Shown: positions 34,625 to 43,351, counted from the stretch's first letter. The stretch: DNA of 64,000 bases from Ensifer adhaerens (GCF_002940685.1 NZ_PNFP01000003.1:124001-188000), one strand, 5' to 3'. Notes: generated by a model from the sequence alone, not told the origin. Program-made: numbers and translations.

Positions 34625-35218
34625 TCAGTGCCGCCATGCAGGATAGAGCGAGACAACCAACAGAACCGCCATGGCGATGTTGAAAAGCGGGAGCCTGCGG
34701 CCGACCATCAGCCAATGCTGAAGCATGGTGCCCATCCACGCCCAAACGGCATTTGCAGCAAGTCCGATGATCGCGAAGGTCAGCGCTACGAGAACAACGG
34801 AAATTAGGCCGCCCTCCGGAGCAAAGAGGGCTGTGGCGGACAGGCCTGTTGCCCAGACCTTCGGATTGACCCATTGAAACGCAGCGGCCTGAAAAAACGA
34901 AAGCGGCTTGCCAGCGGCATCACCCGTCTTGGGTGGTGCAGCACTCGCGATCTTCCAGGAGAGCCACAAAAGATAACCCGTCGAGACAACACGCAACATC
35001 GTTTCGAGTTCGGGAACGGCCTCGAATATGGTCATGAGCCCGACGCCGGCCAACAATATGATCGGCAGGACCCCAACGGAAATCCCGAGCAGATGCTGTA
35101 TTGAGCGGCGGAAGCCGAAATTCGCGCCCGACGCCATGACCATGATGTTGTTTGGACCAGGCGTGATTGTCGCGGCAAAGGCAAAGCTGACAAGTGCGGG
35201 GATAATTGCGTCGTCCAT
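34625..35218 (-). CDS. LysE/RhtB-family amino-acid exporter
   Basis: A 197-aa inner-membrane transporter with about six hydrophobic segments and the family signature SFAFAATITPGPNNIMVMASGANFGFRRSIQHLLGISVG at about 11-49. FQWVNPKVW (about 113-121) is also conserved in the family. Members export amino acids or related metabolites by proton exchange. The ATG at 35218 has GGAGAAG five bases upstream. It is preceded by a complete attenuator with tandem Trp codons (35266-35377), so expression should depend on tryptophanyl-tRNA supply. The real substrate is not known; tryptophan, an aromatic derivative or a toxic analogue are candidates. Confidence 0.92.
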   Translation of the reverse strand: MDDAIIPALVSFAFAATITPGPNNIMVMASGANFGFRRSIQHLLGISVGVLPIILLAGVGLMTIFEAVPELETMLRVVSTGYLLWLSWKIASAAPPKTGDAAGKPLSFFQAAAFQWVNPKVWATGLSATALFAPEGGLISVVLVALTFAIIGLAANAVWAWMGTMLQHWLMVGRRLPLFNIAMAVLLVVSLYPAWRH

Positions 35219-35265
35219 TTACTTCTCCGTTCGAGGATCGGACGCCGCAATCGAGCCGGAGAAAT

Positions 35266-35377
35266 AAAAAGGCCGCCCATTGCGGCGGCCCATAGTGCAC
35301 ATAGCAGTTGGTGCCGCCCTTCAACTCGGCAGCCACCAGCCCGCGATATGCGTGAAATGATCAAACAACTTGGTCAT
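35266..35377 (-). promoter_or_regulatory. Trp-codon transcription attenuator controlling the LysE-family gene
   Basis: Read on the minus strand: an 18-codon peptide with Trp-Trp (codons 14 and 15), then three overlapping stems. Stem 1:2 pairs the Trp-codon segment (about 35328-35342) with GGCGGCACCA (about 35310-35319), with one bulged G. Stem 2:3 pairs GGCGGC (35314-35319) with GCCGCC (near 35283-35289). Stem 3:4 is GGCCGCC (35284-35290), a 6-base loop and GGCGGCC (35271-35277), followed by TTTTT (35266-35270), an intrinsic terminator. The lysE ATG is 47 bases further on. A ribosome stalled at the Trp codons would block segment 1, let 2:3 form and prevent termination. Confidence 0.85.
35321..35377 (-). 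CDS. Leader peptide MTKLFDHFTHIAGWWLPS
   Basis: An 18-codon frame from ATG at 35377 to TGA at 35321-35323. Two adjacent TGG codons lie at positions 14 and 15, and the stop falls just before segment 2 of the attenuator. The predicted transcription start is the A of the ATG, so translation is leaderless, as described for the trp leader peptide of Sinorhizobium meliloti ([14 protein letters not shown]). The sequence is unlike that peptide except for the tandem Trp. It probably works in cis as a ribosome-stalling sensor; whether the peptide itself has a function is unknown. Confidence 0.8.
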   Translation of the reverse strand: MTKLFDHFTHIAGWWLPS

Positions 35378-35383
35378 GGTGAG

Positions 35384-35412
35384 ACTATAGCCACAACCTT
35401 GTGGGGCAGCAA
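35384..35412 (-). promoter_or_regulatory. Sigma-70 promoter of the leader/lysE transcript
   Basis: On the minus strand TTGCTG (35407-35412), a 17-bp spacer and TATAGT (35384-35389). Six bases separate the -10 from the ATG of the leader peptide, which places the start of transcription at or next to that ATG. Confidence 0.75.
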
Positions 35413-35707
35413 GTGGCTGCCTGTCGGCGGCGTTGTGGCGCGTTTCGGGCATCTCCGTCAATCGGGTCGCTTGTTATCGCGTGGCTCCAAGCATCCGATC
35501 GAGCACATCTGTGGGTTTGCCTGCCACCTCCTACGACAGCTTGGCTTGCGCGCAGGCTGTCCTTGCTCCAAGTGACTGCAACTCAGGATTCTGTCGGATT
35601 GTTGGTCTACGGCGCTCGTCGCATGGCCTCAACGGCCTATCCGGATCGGCGGCTTTCGGCTGCTCAAGGGACGCCGGCCGCAAGCCGGCGCCCAGATTTG
35701 CTCTTCC
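35413..35707. other. Intergenic stretch between lysE leader and aztD
   Basis: About 295 bases with no gene that I can support. A 7-bp hairpin (CGCCGGC / GCCGGCG, near 35672-35690) lies just beyond the aztD stop and may end that transcript. Confidence 0.4.
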
Positions 35708-36940
35708 TCAATGGGTTGCGCCCGATCCTCCGGCTGCGACGATTGCGAAGGGTTGGCCTTCGACCGCGATCGTGCGGCTTTCCTTCAGCGTTTCCGTATC
35801 GATCAGGCGGACCAGGCTTTGGCGCGGATCGGTGACGGCGACATGCTTGCCGGCGACGGCGAGGCGGGGCCTTGCGTCGCGCCAATGGCCATCCTTGCTG
35901 TAGGGCTCCGTGACGGTCTCCGATTTGGTGATCACCCCGTCCACGACATCAAGGAGATGAAGCTTGCCGTCCTCCGTCAGGATGTAGGCATTGCGTGACT
36001 TCGCCGGGTCAAGGATGAAGTCCACGCGCCGCAGCGGCAGCTCCACGAGGCGGTAGGGCTCCTTCGCATCGGCATCGATCAGCACGACCTTGTCCTCTCC
36101 ATAGTTTCCAAGGAAGAACTGCATGGAGGTGCCGCCGAGCAGCGTGGATACCTTGCCTTCCGGTAGCTTGTCGCCATAGGCGAGCATCTCGAGCTTGGGG
36201 CCGTCAAGCCCGCCCGGGCGGGCGATCAGGACACCTTCCGCGCAACCGAAGGCGACCAGGCGCGCGGATGTGGCTTCCCCGTGCAGCCCCGTGCAGGCTG
36301 CGACGTCACCGACCTGTTTACCCTCCTTGTCGAGGACGCGTAGACCCAGGCGCGGAGGAAGCTCACCTTCCTTTACCGCCGCTTCCAGGTTCGGCACGGA
36401 AACGAGAAGATGGTTGCCGGTCGAGACCGCGACACCATGATGCGCGGCGGTCGTGTCATAGGGCTTGAGTTCCGCCTTGCCGGCCAACAGCGCGCTTTCG
36501 CGCAGCAGATCGAACTTGCCGCCGCGATCGTAGAAAATGGCGAGATCGTCGCCATGGGCGACCACGTGGCCGGGCTTCTGCCCCTGGATCGTCGTCTCAA
36601 GCAGTCTCGGTTCCTTGACCTCGATGTCCCGGTGCTCGCCGTGATCGGAAAGTGAAATGCCCGTGTCGATGGCGTGGATCAGGTTCTGTTCGCCCTGGAC
36701 GGCGAAGACCGTGCGCCCCGTCTCGCTCAAGGAAAGGGCGGCGTAGCCTTGGAGGTCAAACCGGCCTATTTCCTTGGCCGTTTCCAGATCGATGGCGCGG
36801 ACAACAGGCTTGGTATGGTCAGCAATGAACAAGCGCCAGGTCTCGCGCTGCTGTTCTTCCTCGGCATGAGAGGTCAACGGAAAGGCGAGGGTCGCGAGAA
36901 TGGTGGTGGCGAAAAGCGCGGGCAAACCGGAGCGGGGCAT
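35708..36940 (-). CDS. aztD: AztD-like periplasmic zinc chaperone
   Basis: A 410-aa secreted beta-propeller. Signal peptide about 1-26 (PALFATTILATLAFPLTSHA), then repeats of about 45 residues that start LFIADHTKPVVRAIDLETAKEIGRFDL and recur to the end. His-rich spots HGEHRDIEV, HVVAHGDD, AAHHGVAV and ACTGLHGEA fit the metal-binding sites described for AztD of Paracoccus, which hands zinc to the binding protein AztC. I chose the ATG at 36940 (AGGAGA upstream) because the earlier start lies in the operator. Normally aztD sits with aztABC; here it stands alone behind a double Zur-like operator, so its partner must be encoded elsewhere. Confidence 0.85.
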   Translation of the reverse strand: MPRSGLPALFATTILATLAFPLTSHAEEEQQRETWRLFIADHTKPVVRAIDLETAKEIGRFDLQGYAALSLSETGRTVFAVQGEQNLIHAIDTGISLSDHGEHRDIEVKEPRLLETTIQGQKPGHVVAHGDDLAIFYDRGGKFDLLRESALLAGKAELKPYDTTAAHHGVAVSTGNHLLVSVPNLEAAVKEGELPPRLGLRVLDKEGKQVGDVAACTGLHGEATSARLVAFGCAEGVLIARPGGLDGPKLEMLAYGDKLPEGKVSTLLGGTSMQFFLGNYGEDKVVLIDADAKEPYRLVELPLRRVDFILDPAKSRNAYILTEDGKLHLLDVVDGVITKSETVTEPYSKDGHWRDARPRLAVAGKHVAVTDPRQSLVRLIDTETLKESRTIAVEGQPFAIVAAGGSGATH

Positions 36941-36954
36941 AAAATCTCCTACAA

Positions 36955-36991
36955 TGTAATAACGTAACACGCGTTGTGTTATAGCGTTACA
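36955..36991 (-). promoter_or_regulatory. Double Zur-type operator upstream of aztD
   Basis: TGTAATAACGTAACA (36955-36969) and TGTTATAGCGTTACA (36977-36991) are two related 15-bp near-palindromes with centres 22 bp apart, about two helical turns. The pattern TGTTATA-N-TATAACA-like is that of alphaproteobacterial Zur boxes. The site begins 15 bases upstream of the aztD ATG. Confidence 0.7.
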
Positions 36992-37318
36992 TTCGCCTTG
37001 TCCAGCGGCAACAACCTGACGTTTGCAGATGCGCCAGCGAAGCCGTCACAGGCGGCCCGCGGTGAGCGGTGCGGTGACGTTGACGTCAAGGACGTGTGGG
37101 GCCCGCTCTCGACAAGTCGATCGGCATTTCCCGACTTCGCCTGAAGCGGCGGATGGCGGCATGTGTTGCCGCCATCCGCTGAAATGCTCTGTTTCGCCAT
37201 TGCCAGCTTCGCCATTTTTTGGGGCTGGGAGGACTTCGGGCGAGATGGACCAAAACCCTCCATAGGGCCACGCATCGGCGACGCAAGCCTTCAAACGCGG
37301 CGGGATCCGGTTACGCCG
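36992..37318. other. Intergenic stretch between aztD promoter and benE
   Basis: About 330 bases with no gene seen. It contains the strong inverted repeat at 37149-37179. Confidence 0.4.
37149..37179. terminator. 13-bp perfect inverted repeat downstream of benE
   Basis: GCGGATGGCGGCA (37149-37161) and TGCCGCCATCCGC (37167-37179) pair perfectly over a 5-base loop, about 140 bases beyond the benE stop on the minus strand. No T-run follows, so termination or mRNA 3'-end protection is only likely. Confidence 0.5.
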
Positions 37319-38551
37319 TCACTTCGCAGCGCCCTCGCTCAGCGGCAGCTTGTTCCCGCGACGTTGCGGCAGGCGGCCGTTCAGAACGATGGAGGCGAGA
37401 AGGCCGATCAGCAGGCCCCAGAAGGCCCCGCCGATGCCGAGCAGCTTGATATTGGCGGCGGCGGCCAGGAACGTGATGAGCGCCGCTTCGCGGGATGCCG
37501 GGTCGGCGGTCGCGGCCGCGAGGCTGCCGCCGATCGTGCCGAGCAGCGCCAGCCCCGCAAGCGTGGTGATGAAGCTCGCCGGAAATGCCATGAACACCTG
37601 AGCGAGGGTAACCCCGAATACGCCGACGAGCACGTAGCAAGAGCCGGCGGCAATACCCGCGATCCAGCGCCGGGATGGATCCTCATGGGCCTCCTTGCCG
37701 GTGGCAATCGCCGCCGTGATCGCCGCGATGTTGAAGGCGTGGGAGCCGAAAGGCGCCATGATCAGCGAACCGAGGCCGGTTGCGGTGACGATCGGGTTGG
37801 CGCTGGTCTTGAAACCGTCATTGCGCAGCACCAGCATTCCCGGCATGTACTGGCCCGTCAGCGTGATGAGGAACAGCGGCAAGGCGACGGAAAGCAGTGC
37901 GTTCAGCGAGAATTCCGGCATGGTGACGATGGGGGCCGCAAACGCCAGTTCCAGTCCCGACAGATCGACCCGGCCTTCTGCGAGCAGGAACAGGAGCCCG
38001 AGGACCAGAATGCCGACGACGGCATAGCGCGCGGAGAGGCGCTTCAGGACGACATAGACAACGATCAACAGGCCGACGAGCAACGGGTCGACGCTCGCGC
38101 CGCCAAATGCGCCGATGCCGAATTGCAGCAGGATGCCGGCGAGCAGGCCCGCGGCGATGCCCGGCGGGATCAGCCGGATGACCTTCTCGAAATAGCCCGA
38201 AAGCCCAAGCGCGGCGAAGGCCAAGGCCGAGACCATGTAGGCGCCGATGGCCTCGGAATAGGGCGTCGTTGCCAGCGCGGTGACGAGAAAAGCCGCAGCC
38301 GGCGTAGACCAGGCCGTGATGATCGGCTCGCGATAGCGCCAACTCAGCCAAAGTCCGGTCAGTCCCACGCCGATGGAAACCGACCAGACCCAGGAGGCCG
38401 TCAGTTCCGGGCTGAGGCCCGCCACTTTCGCGGCCTGAAAGACCAGGATGAAGGTGCCGCCATAGTTGACGATGACGGAGATCAGACCTGCGACGATGGG
38501 ATGGGCAAGATCGTTGAAGCGAAGGGATGACGGGGAAGCATGGGAGGACAT
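37319..38551 (-). CDS. benE: BenE-family benzoate/proton symporter-like transporter
   Basis: A 410-aa inner-membrane protein with about 12 segments, normal for BenE. Family marks are VAGLISVIVNYGGTFILVFQAA, WSTPAAAFLVT, FGSHAFNIAAITAAIATGKEAHEDPSRRW and the C-terminal GTIGGSLAAA. BenE proteins take up benzoate or related aromatic acids with protons. No benzoate-degrading genes are nearby, so the substrate may be different. It is divergent from the MocR-type regulator, 46 bases from a TTGACA hexamer, and is likely to be its target. Confidence 0.88.
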   Translation of the reverse strand: MSSHASPSSLRFNDLAHPIVAGLISVIVNYGGTFILVFQAAKVAGLSPELTASWVWSVSIGVGLTGLWLSWRYREPIITAWSTPAAAFLVTALATTPYSEAIGAYMVSALAFAALGLSGYFEKVIRLIPPGIAAGLLAGILLQFGIGAFGGASVDPLLVGLLIVVYVVLKRLSARYAVVGILVLGLLFLLAEGRVDLSGLELAFAAPIVTMPEFSLNALLSVALPLFLITLTGQYMPGMLVLRNDGFKTSANPIVTATGLGSLIMAPFGSHAFNIAAITAAIATGKEAHEDPSRRWIAGIAAGSCYVLVGVFGVTLAQVFMAFPASFITTLAGLALLGTIGGSLAAATADPASREAALITFLAAAANIKLLGIGGAFWGLLIGLLASIVLNGRLPQRRGNKLPLSEGAAK

Positions 38552-38687
38552 GATCTATCGGGGCTCCTGAATTTTCGGGGAGGACTGGCAAGCCGCGTTG
38601 ACAAATAGCCATTCATTGGCCCGACATGCCCATCCACTTATCTCAAGGCGGTCAGACCATTTGTTCAAGCATTCCCAACTGGAGTCC

Positions 38688-40151
38688 GTGAAGGCATGGA
38701 TTGCCCAACCTGCCCAGGCGGCGATACCGCTTCATGGGCGAATCCAGCGGGCGATCCGGCAGCTGATCCTCGACGGTGCGCTTGGACCGGGAAAGCCGCT
38801 TCCCGCTTCGCGGGCGCTTTCAAAATCCCTCGGCGTGTCGCGCGACACGATCGAGGCGGCCTATGGCCAGCTTCATGCGGAAGGCTTCATCGACCGCCGC
38901 GTCGGGAGCGGCAGCTTCGTTGCCGAAATGAAGGATTTTGCACCCGGCAGGCGTTCGTCTCTAAGGGACGCGCAGCCACGCAACCGGGCACCGGTCTTGA
39001 GCAGGCGCGGCAACGCCATGTTCGGAAGCGGCGGCGTCAGCGAACTGCTGTTGCCGCGGCCCTTCGCGCATGGCGTGCCGGAGACACGCAATTTTCCGCT
39101 CCAGCTCTGGGAGCGGCTTGGACGGCAGGTCTTGAGGCAAACCGGTACAAGGGCGCTGCTTCACGGCGACCCGCAAGGGATCGAGGAGCTGCGTCGTGCC
39201 ATCGCAGACTATGTGAACCTTGAACGCGGCGCCCGCGCCACGGCCGACCGGGTGCTGATCCTCACCAGTTCGCAGCAGGCGCTGACATTGTGCGCAAACA
39301 TGCTGCTCGATCCCGGCGATCGCATCTTCATCGAGGATCCCGCTTATTACGGCGCACGCAAGGCCTTCGACGCGGCGGGGCTCGAATGCGTCCCCATCCG
39401 CGTGGATCGCCAGGGCATCGCCGTCGATCAGATCAAGGCGGAGACGCGCAGGGTCAAGGCCGTGTTCCTGACGCCCTCGCATCAGTTCCCGGCCGGTGCG
39501 ACGCTGGCGCTGGATCGTCGTCTGGCGCTGATCGAATGGGCGAGCCGCCACCAGGCCTGGATCATCGAGGACGATTACGACAGCGAATTCCACTATGCCG
39601 GCAAGCCCACGGCCTGCCTACAGGGCCTCGATCCGCATGACCGGACCATCTACATCGGCACCTTCACCAAATCGCTCTTTCCGGGCCTGAGGATCGGCTA
39701 TGCCGTTTTGCCGCCCCCGCTCGTCAAACCGATGACCGTGGCGCGCACATTGCTTGACGGTCACTCCGCTCCGATGGCGCAACTGACGCTCGCCCGCTTC
39801 ATGGAAGGCGGGCATTTCGGCGCGCACGTCCGCACCATGCGCGCCGTCTACGCCGACCGGCTGGAACTGCTGGCGACGCTCGTCGGAAGGCACCTGCCGC
39901 AATTTCTTGAAGCGCGGGTGCCCGACGGCGGGCTGCAGATGCCGTGCGTGCTGACCGGCAAGCTCTCGGAGGCGGCGGCCATCGACGCCGCGCGCCGTGT
40001 CGGCATCGAGGTCATGGGCCTGTCCGCGCTTTACGCAGGCGGCAAGCCCGAGGCCGGGTTCCTGATGGGGTTTGCGGCCTACACGCCAAGCGAGATCGAG
40101 GGTGCCGTCCGCAAGCTGGCGGGCGCGCTTCAGGCCGCAGCGACGTCATAG
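38688..40151 (+). CDS. MocR/PdxR-type regulator (GntR helix-turn-helix fused to aminotransferase fold)
   Basis: About 487 aa. GntR-type winged helix about 10-80 (IPLHGRIQRAIRQLILDGALGPGKPLPASRALSKSLGVSRDTIEAAYGQLHAEGFI), then a class-I aminotransferase fold with the PLP lysine expected in TFTKSLFPGLRIGY and DDYDSEFHY. Such proteins bind PLP and regulate genes for PLP, GABA, taurine or amine metabolism. Start uncertain: the frame is open from a TTG at 38598, but that TTG is part of a TTGACA promoter-like hexamer, so I prefer the GTG at 38688 (GGAG upstream), which fits the family N-terminus. Divergent from benE. Confidence 0.88.
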   Translation: MKAWIAQPAQAAIPLHGRIQRAIRQLILDGALGPGKPLPASRALSKSLGVSRDTIEAAYGQLHAEGFIDRRVGSGSFVAEMKDFAPGRRSSLRDAQPRNRAPVLSRRGNAMFGSGGVSELLLPRPFAHGVPETRNFPLQLWERLGRQVLRQTGTRALLHGDPQGIEELRRAIADYVNLERGARATADRVLILTSSQQALTLCANMLLDPGDRIFIEDPAYYGARKAFDAAGLECVPIRVDRQGIAVDQIKAETRRVKAVFLTPSHQFPAGATLALDRRLALIEWASRHQAWIIEDDYDSEFHYAGKPTACLQGLDPHDRTIYIGTFTKSLFPGLRIGYAVLPPPLVKPMTVARTLLDGHSAPMAQLTLARFMEGGHFGAHVRTMRAVYADRLELLATLVGRHLPQFLEARVPDGGLQMPCVLTGKLSEAAAIDAARRVGIEVMGLSALYAGGKPEAGFLMGFAAYTPSEIEGAVRKLAGALQAAATS

Positions 40152-40177
40152 GTCGGCGTGAGCCGTGGCGCCGCCAT

Positions 40178-41179
40178 CTAGTCCTGGATGACGAGCTGGA
40201 ACCAGGTGTCGAGAAACCTGCTGCGCTTGACGGCGTCGAGATAGACGAGCAGTTCCGGCCCCAACTCTATGAGCTGGACGTTTTTCATCCTGTCCAGATC
40301 CCGCGATCTTGTCAGGCCGACCTCTTCAAGCGCGCTGTCGGCTCGATCGGAGAGCAGGAAATCGACAACGTCGCCGGCGGTCGAGCGATTGCGGGCCTTC
40401 TCCGGGATCAGCGCCGTCCAGGGCAGTGCCAGCACATAGTCCTCGGGGACCACCATCTCGATGGACGGCGTCTTGTTCATCCATTTGCGCACGGCAGACA
40501 ACGGCACATTGTAGCCAAGATCGATGCGGCCTTCCGACATCGCCTGCAGCAGCTCCTCGTTGCTGTCGAATATACGGGCCTGCGACGCACCGACGGCCCG
40601 GGATATGCGCCAGAACAGCGGCGATCGGAGCGCTTCCTGCGAGGCAAAGGCATAGCTGACATTGTCGATGCCGATGTTGACGAGCCCCACCCGGCGCAGC
40701 AGGCGCGGGCGGTTCTGCTCGAGCGTGCGCGCGAGCTCGGTTCGTGTGCGCGGGACGTCGAAGGGCGCCATCGCGCCCTTGCGCACGACAAAGACGGCCG
40801 GGTCGTAGCCGATGCTGAAGACTTCGCTGCGCCAATGGGCCTGTTGCTTCGGCCGGTGCCTGACGGCCGAAGCGTCGTGTCGCGACACGCTGCCTTCGTT
40901 GGCCAGGTAGACTGCGAGATCCGGCGTCGGCAGCACGAGCACATCGATCGGTTTGTCGTCGTCGACGCCGGCCAGCAGCCGGGAGATGATCTGGCTCGGC
41001 CGGGCTTGCCTGTACTCGCTTCGTGTGTGGGGCATGTCCGCCTGAAGCGCGTCGAACAGCGGCTGCATCGTCGGCTGCGCGTCGACGCCGACGATGGTGA
41101 GGCGTTCCGGGGCGGCCCGCGCCGGCGTCGATGCGGCCGAGAGCGCGACGAAAAGCATGAGCGCGAAGCGAGCGATCAT
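40178..41179 (-). CDS. Periplasmic solute-binding protein co-transcribed with a two-component system
   Basis: A 333-aa binding protein with signal peptide about 1-23 (RFALMLFVALSAASTPARA) and an extracellular solute-binding fold like iron(III) or thiamine binding proteins (LTIVGVDAQPTMQPLFDALQADMP...LDVLVLPTPDLAVYLAN). The ATG at 41179 overlaps the sensor kinase stop as ATGA. No permease gene is on this strand, so it may act as a sensory partner of the kinase or serve the importer at 44447-48541. The ligand is unknown. Confidence 0.82.
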   Translation of the reverse strand: MIARFALMLFVALSAASTPARAAPERLTIVGVDAQPTMQPLFDALQADMPHTRSEYRQARPSQIISRLLAGVDDDKPIDVLVLPTPDLAVYLANEGSVSRHDASAVRHRPKQQAHWRSEVFSIGYDPAVFVVRKGAMAPFDVPRTRTELARTLEQNRPRLLRRVGLVNIGIDNVSYAFASQEALRSPLFWRISRAVGASQARIFDSNEELLQAMSEGRIDLGYNVPLSAVRKWMNKTPSIEMVVPEDYVLALPWTALIPEKARNRSTAGDVVDFLLSDRADSALEEVGLTRSRDLDRMKNVQLIELGPELLVYLDAVKRSRFLDTWFQLVIQD

Positions 41180-42558
41180 CCCAGGGTTCCTCCGATCGGC
41201 AGGCAAACAACGACCGACAGCCCGCCTCCGTCCCGGTCGTCGAGGCTGATGCTGCCGCCCATGGCTTCCGCAACGGTTCTGGCGATGGCAAGGCCAAGCC
41301 CGGAGCCCGGCTTGCTGCTGTCCGCCCGCGAAAAACGTTCGAACATCTGCTTGCGTATCTCTTTCGGAATTCCGGGCCCCCGGTCGGAAACAACGAGGCG
41401 GATCACTCGACCCGCTTGCGTCACGGTGATGTCGACCGCGCCCGGCGCATGGACGAGTGCGTTTTCGACGATGTTGCGGATCATCTCACGCAGGCTGACC
41501 GACTCTGCTTCGATCTCAACGGCAACGTCGGGCAGGTTAAGCGTGAGCGTGTCGTCGAGGGCGGGATAGGAGCCTTCCGCCTGCAGGCGGCGGATCGCGT
41601 CGCGGACGACGAGACGCATGTCGAGGGTCTCGCGCAGGCGGGATTCAATGCCGTGCAGCGTGCTTGCATCCGACAAGAGCTGGTTTGCGAGAACGCTGGC
41701 ATTGACCGAATTCGCATGAATGCGGCCGAGAATGTCGCGCAACCTGCCTGCCGGCGCTTCGTCGATCGAAAGTTCCGCAAGCGCGCGCAACGCGGTCAAA
41801 GGCGTTCGCAACTGATGGGCAGCATCCGCCGTCACGCTCTTCAGGCCGACGAGCACGGAATCGAGCCGCCCCATGAAGTCGTTGAGTGCCGAGATCAGCG
41901 CGCTCACCTCCCTGGGCACCGGGCCGGAAACCGGGCTGAGATCGGAGGAGGCCCGGTGGCGGAGATCGGCCTCGACGGTTCTCAGCGGTGCGAAAGCCTG
42001 GCGTACTGCGAGCCAGATCAAGAGGAACGCCAGCACCGAAACGGCAATCGCGGGAAGGGCGGCATTGAAGGTCAGATGCAGTCCGAGCTGGTCGCGTGCC
42101 TCGCGGGTCTCACCGACGAGAACATCGACCCAGCCGCCGCCGGCTGCGTCGGTGCTGTAGCGGGCGACGGCAGCGATGCGGATCCGTTCGCCCCTGTAGG
42201 TGCTGTCGGCCAGCCGCAATTGCGATCCGGTCCCGTGCGGGATCTCGAGCCCAAGGATGGGCGAGCCGGTGATGATCGTGCCGTCGGGTGCGGCAACCCG
42301 GTAGAAGATGCGATTGAGCCGCGACGTGCCCAGAATGGCGAAGGCAGAATGCGGCAGATCGACGCTTACGGTGCCGTCTTCGATCGACACCGTATCGGCA
42401 ATCGAAAGCGCCGCGGCGCCGAGCACCCTGTCGAAGGCCTCTTCGGCCGCGCTGTGCGCATTCCAGCGCACCAGCCAGAAGAGGAAAAGCCCGATGATGA
42501 TGAGCAGGGCAGCGCCGCTGAAGAGGATGCGCCGCTCGATCGAATAATCAGACCGCAC
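41176..42558 (-). CDS. Sensor histidine kinase, TctE-like
   Basis: A 460-aa membrane kinase. First membrane segment about 12-32, periplasmic sensor about 33-165, second segment about 165-190, HAMP-like linker, HisKA with H248 in ADAAHQLRTPLTAL, then the ATPase domain with N box IVENALVHA, G1 DRGPGIP, F box and G2 GSGLGLAI. The GTG at 42558 overlaps the end of the response regulator by 11 bases and is the only start that leaves a normal N-terminus. It should phosphorylate the regulator encoded just upstream. The length and sensor fit TctE-like kinases of tricarboxylate or metal uptake. Confidence 0.9.
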   Translation of the reverse strand: MRSDYSIERRILFSGAALLIIIGLFLFWLVRWNAHSAAEEAFDRVLGAAALSIADTVSIEDGTVSVDLPHSAFAILGTSRLNRIFYRVAAPDGTIITGSPILGLEIPHGTGSQLRLADSTYRGERIRIAAVARYSTDAAGGGWVDVLVGETREARDQLGLHLTFNAALPAIAVSVLAFLLIWLAVRQAFAPLRTVEADLRHRASSDLSPVSGPVPREVSALISALNDFMGRLDSVLVGLKSVTADAAHQLRTPLTALRALAELSIDEAPAGRLRDILGRIHANSVNASVLANQLLSDASTLHGIESRLRETLDMRLVVRDAIRRLQAEGSYPALDDTLTLNLPDVAVEIEAESVSLREMIRNIVENALVHAPGAVDITVTQAGRVIRLVVSDRGPGIPKEIRKQMFERFSRADSSKPGSGLGLAIARTVAEAMGGSISLDDRDGGGLSVVVCLPIGGTLG

Positions 42559-43240
42559 CGTTTGCGCCGCTCCCGGTCCGCTGGCGCAGCATGTAACCCA
42601 CACCGCGATGCGTAACGATTTCGATATCGCAATCCTCAAGCTTCCTGCGCACGCGCGAAACCAGAAGCTCGATGGCATTCGGCGTGCCGGTATCCTCGTA
42701 GCCGAACAGCTTCACGACCAGTTGCTCCTTGTTGACCGTCGTGCCGGCGCGGGTCGCGAGCGCTTCCAGCACGTCGAATTCGCGGCGCCCGAGATCGAGC
42801 GGCCGGTCCTTGAGCATCACGGCGCGCGCCGAAAGGTCGATGGAGATCGACCCCAGGCGAAGAACCGATTGCGCAGCACCCAGGTGCCGGCGAGAGACGG
42901 CCCGGATGCGGGCGACGAGCTCGTGCAGATCGAAGGGTTTGACCAGATAGTCGTCAGCGCCTAATTCGAGCAGGTCGACCTTGTCGGCCACCTGGTTGCG
43001 GGCGGTGATGACGATGACAGGACGCGTCAGCCCACCCTGGCGCATGGCACTCAGGATGGCGAAACCGTCACGCTTCGGAAGGTTTATGTCGAGGATCACC
43101 AGATCGTGCGAGGCGTTGAGGGCGAGCCGCTCTCCCTCCGCGCCGTCGTACGCGGTCGTGACCTCATAGCCTTCCTTTTCCAGTCGCATGGAAATGGCAA
43201 AGGCGATGTCGGGGGTGTCTTCGATCAGGAGAATGCGCAT
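42548..43240 (-). CDS. OmpR-family response regulator, TctD-like
   Basis: A 230-aa regulator. Receiver domain about 1-112 with acidic pocket E7/D8, phosphoacceptor D51 (LVILDINLP) and K-containing LVKPFDLHEL; then a winged helix about 125-222 (LGRREFDVLEALATRAGTTVNKEQLVVKLFG). The ATG at 43240 is used. It is the first gene of an operon with the kinase and a binding protein, divergent from the PhnD-like gene across about 110 bases, and likely activates both directions. Confidence 0.93.
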   Translation of the reverse strand: MRILLIEDTPDIAFAISMRLEKEGYEVTTAYDGAEGERLALNASHDLVILDINLPKRDGFAILSAMRQGGLTRPVIVITARNQVADKVDLLELGADDYLVKPFDLHELVARIRAVSRRHLGAAQSVLRLGSISIDLSARAVMLKDRPLDLGRREFDVLEALATRAGTTVNKEQLVVKLFGYEDTGTPNAIELLVSRVRRKLEDCDIEIVTHRGVGYMLRQRTGSGANGAV

Positions 43241-43351
43241 CGCGTGTCCAGGTGACAGGATTGTGACAGTGATACTCCCATACACAGATCAAAAGCAGAT
43301 GAGAACTATGAAGCTTTCGCCGGGAGAGCGGAGCTTCGGGGAGGGGTGGAC

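Noticed and set aside
38598-38687. TTG at 38598 as the start of the MocR-type gene
   Set aside because: It is the first half of a TTGACA promoter-like hexamer, and the first 30 codons do not resemble the family N-terminus.
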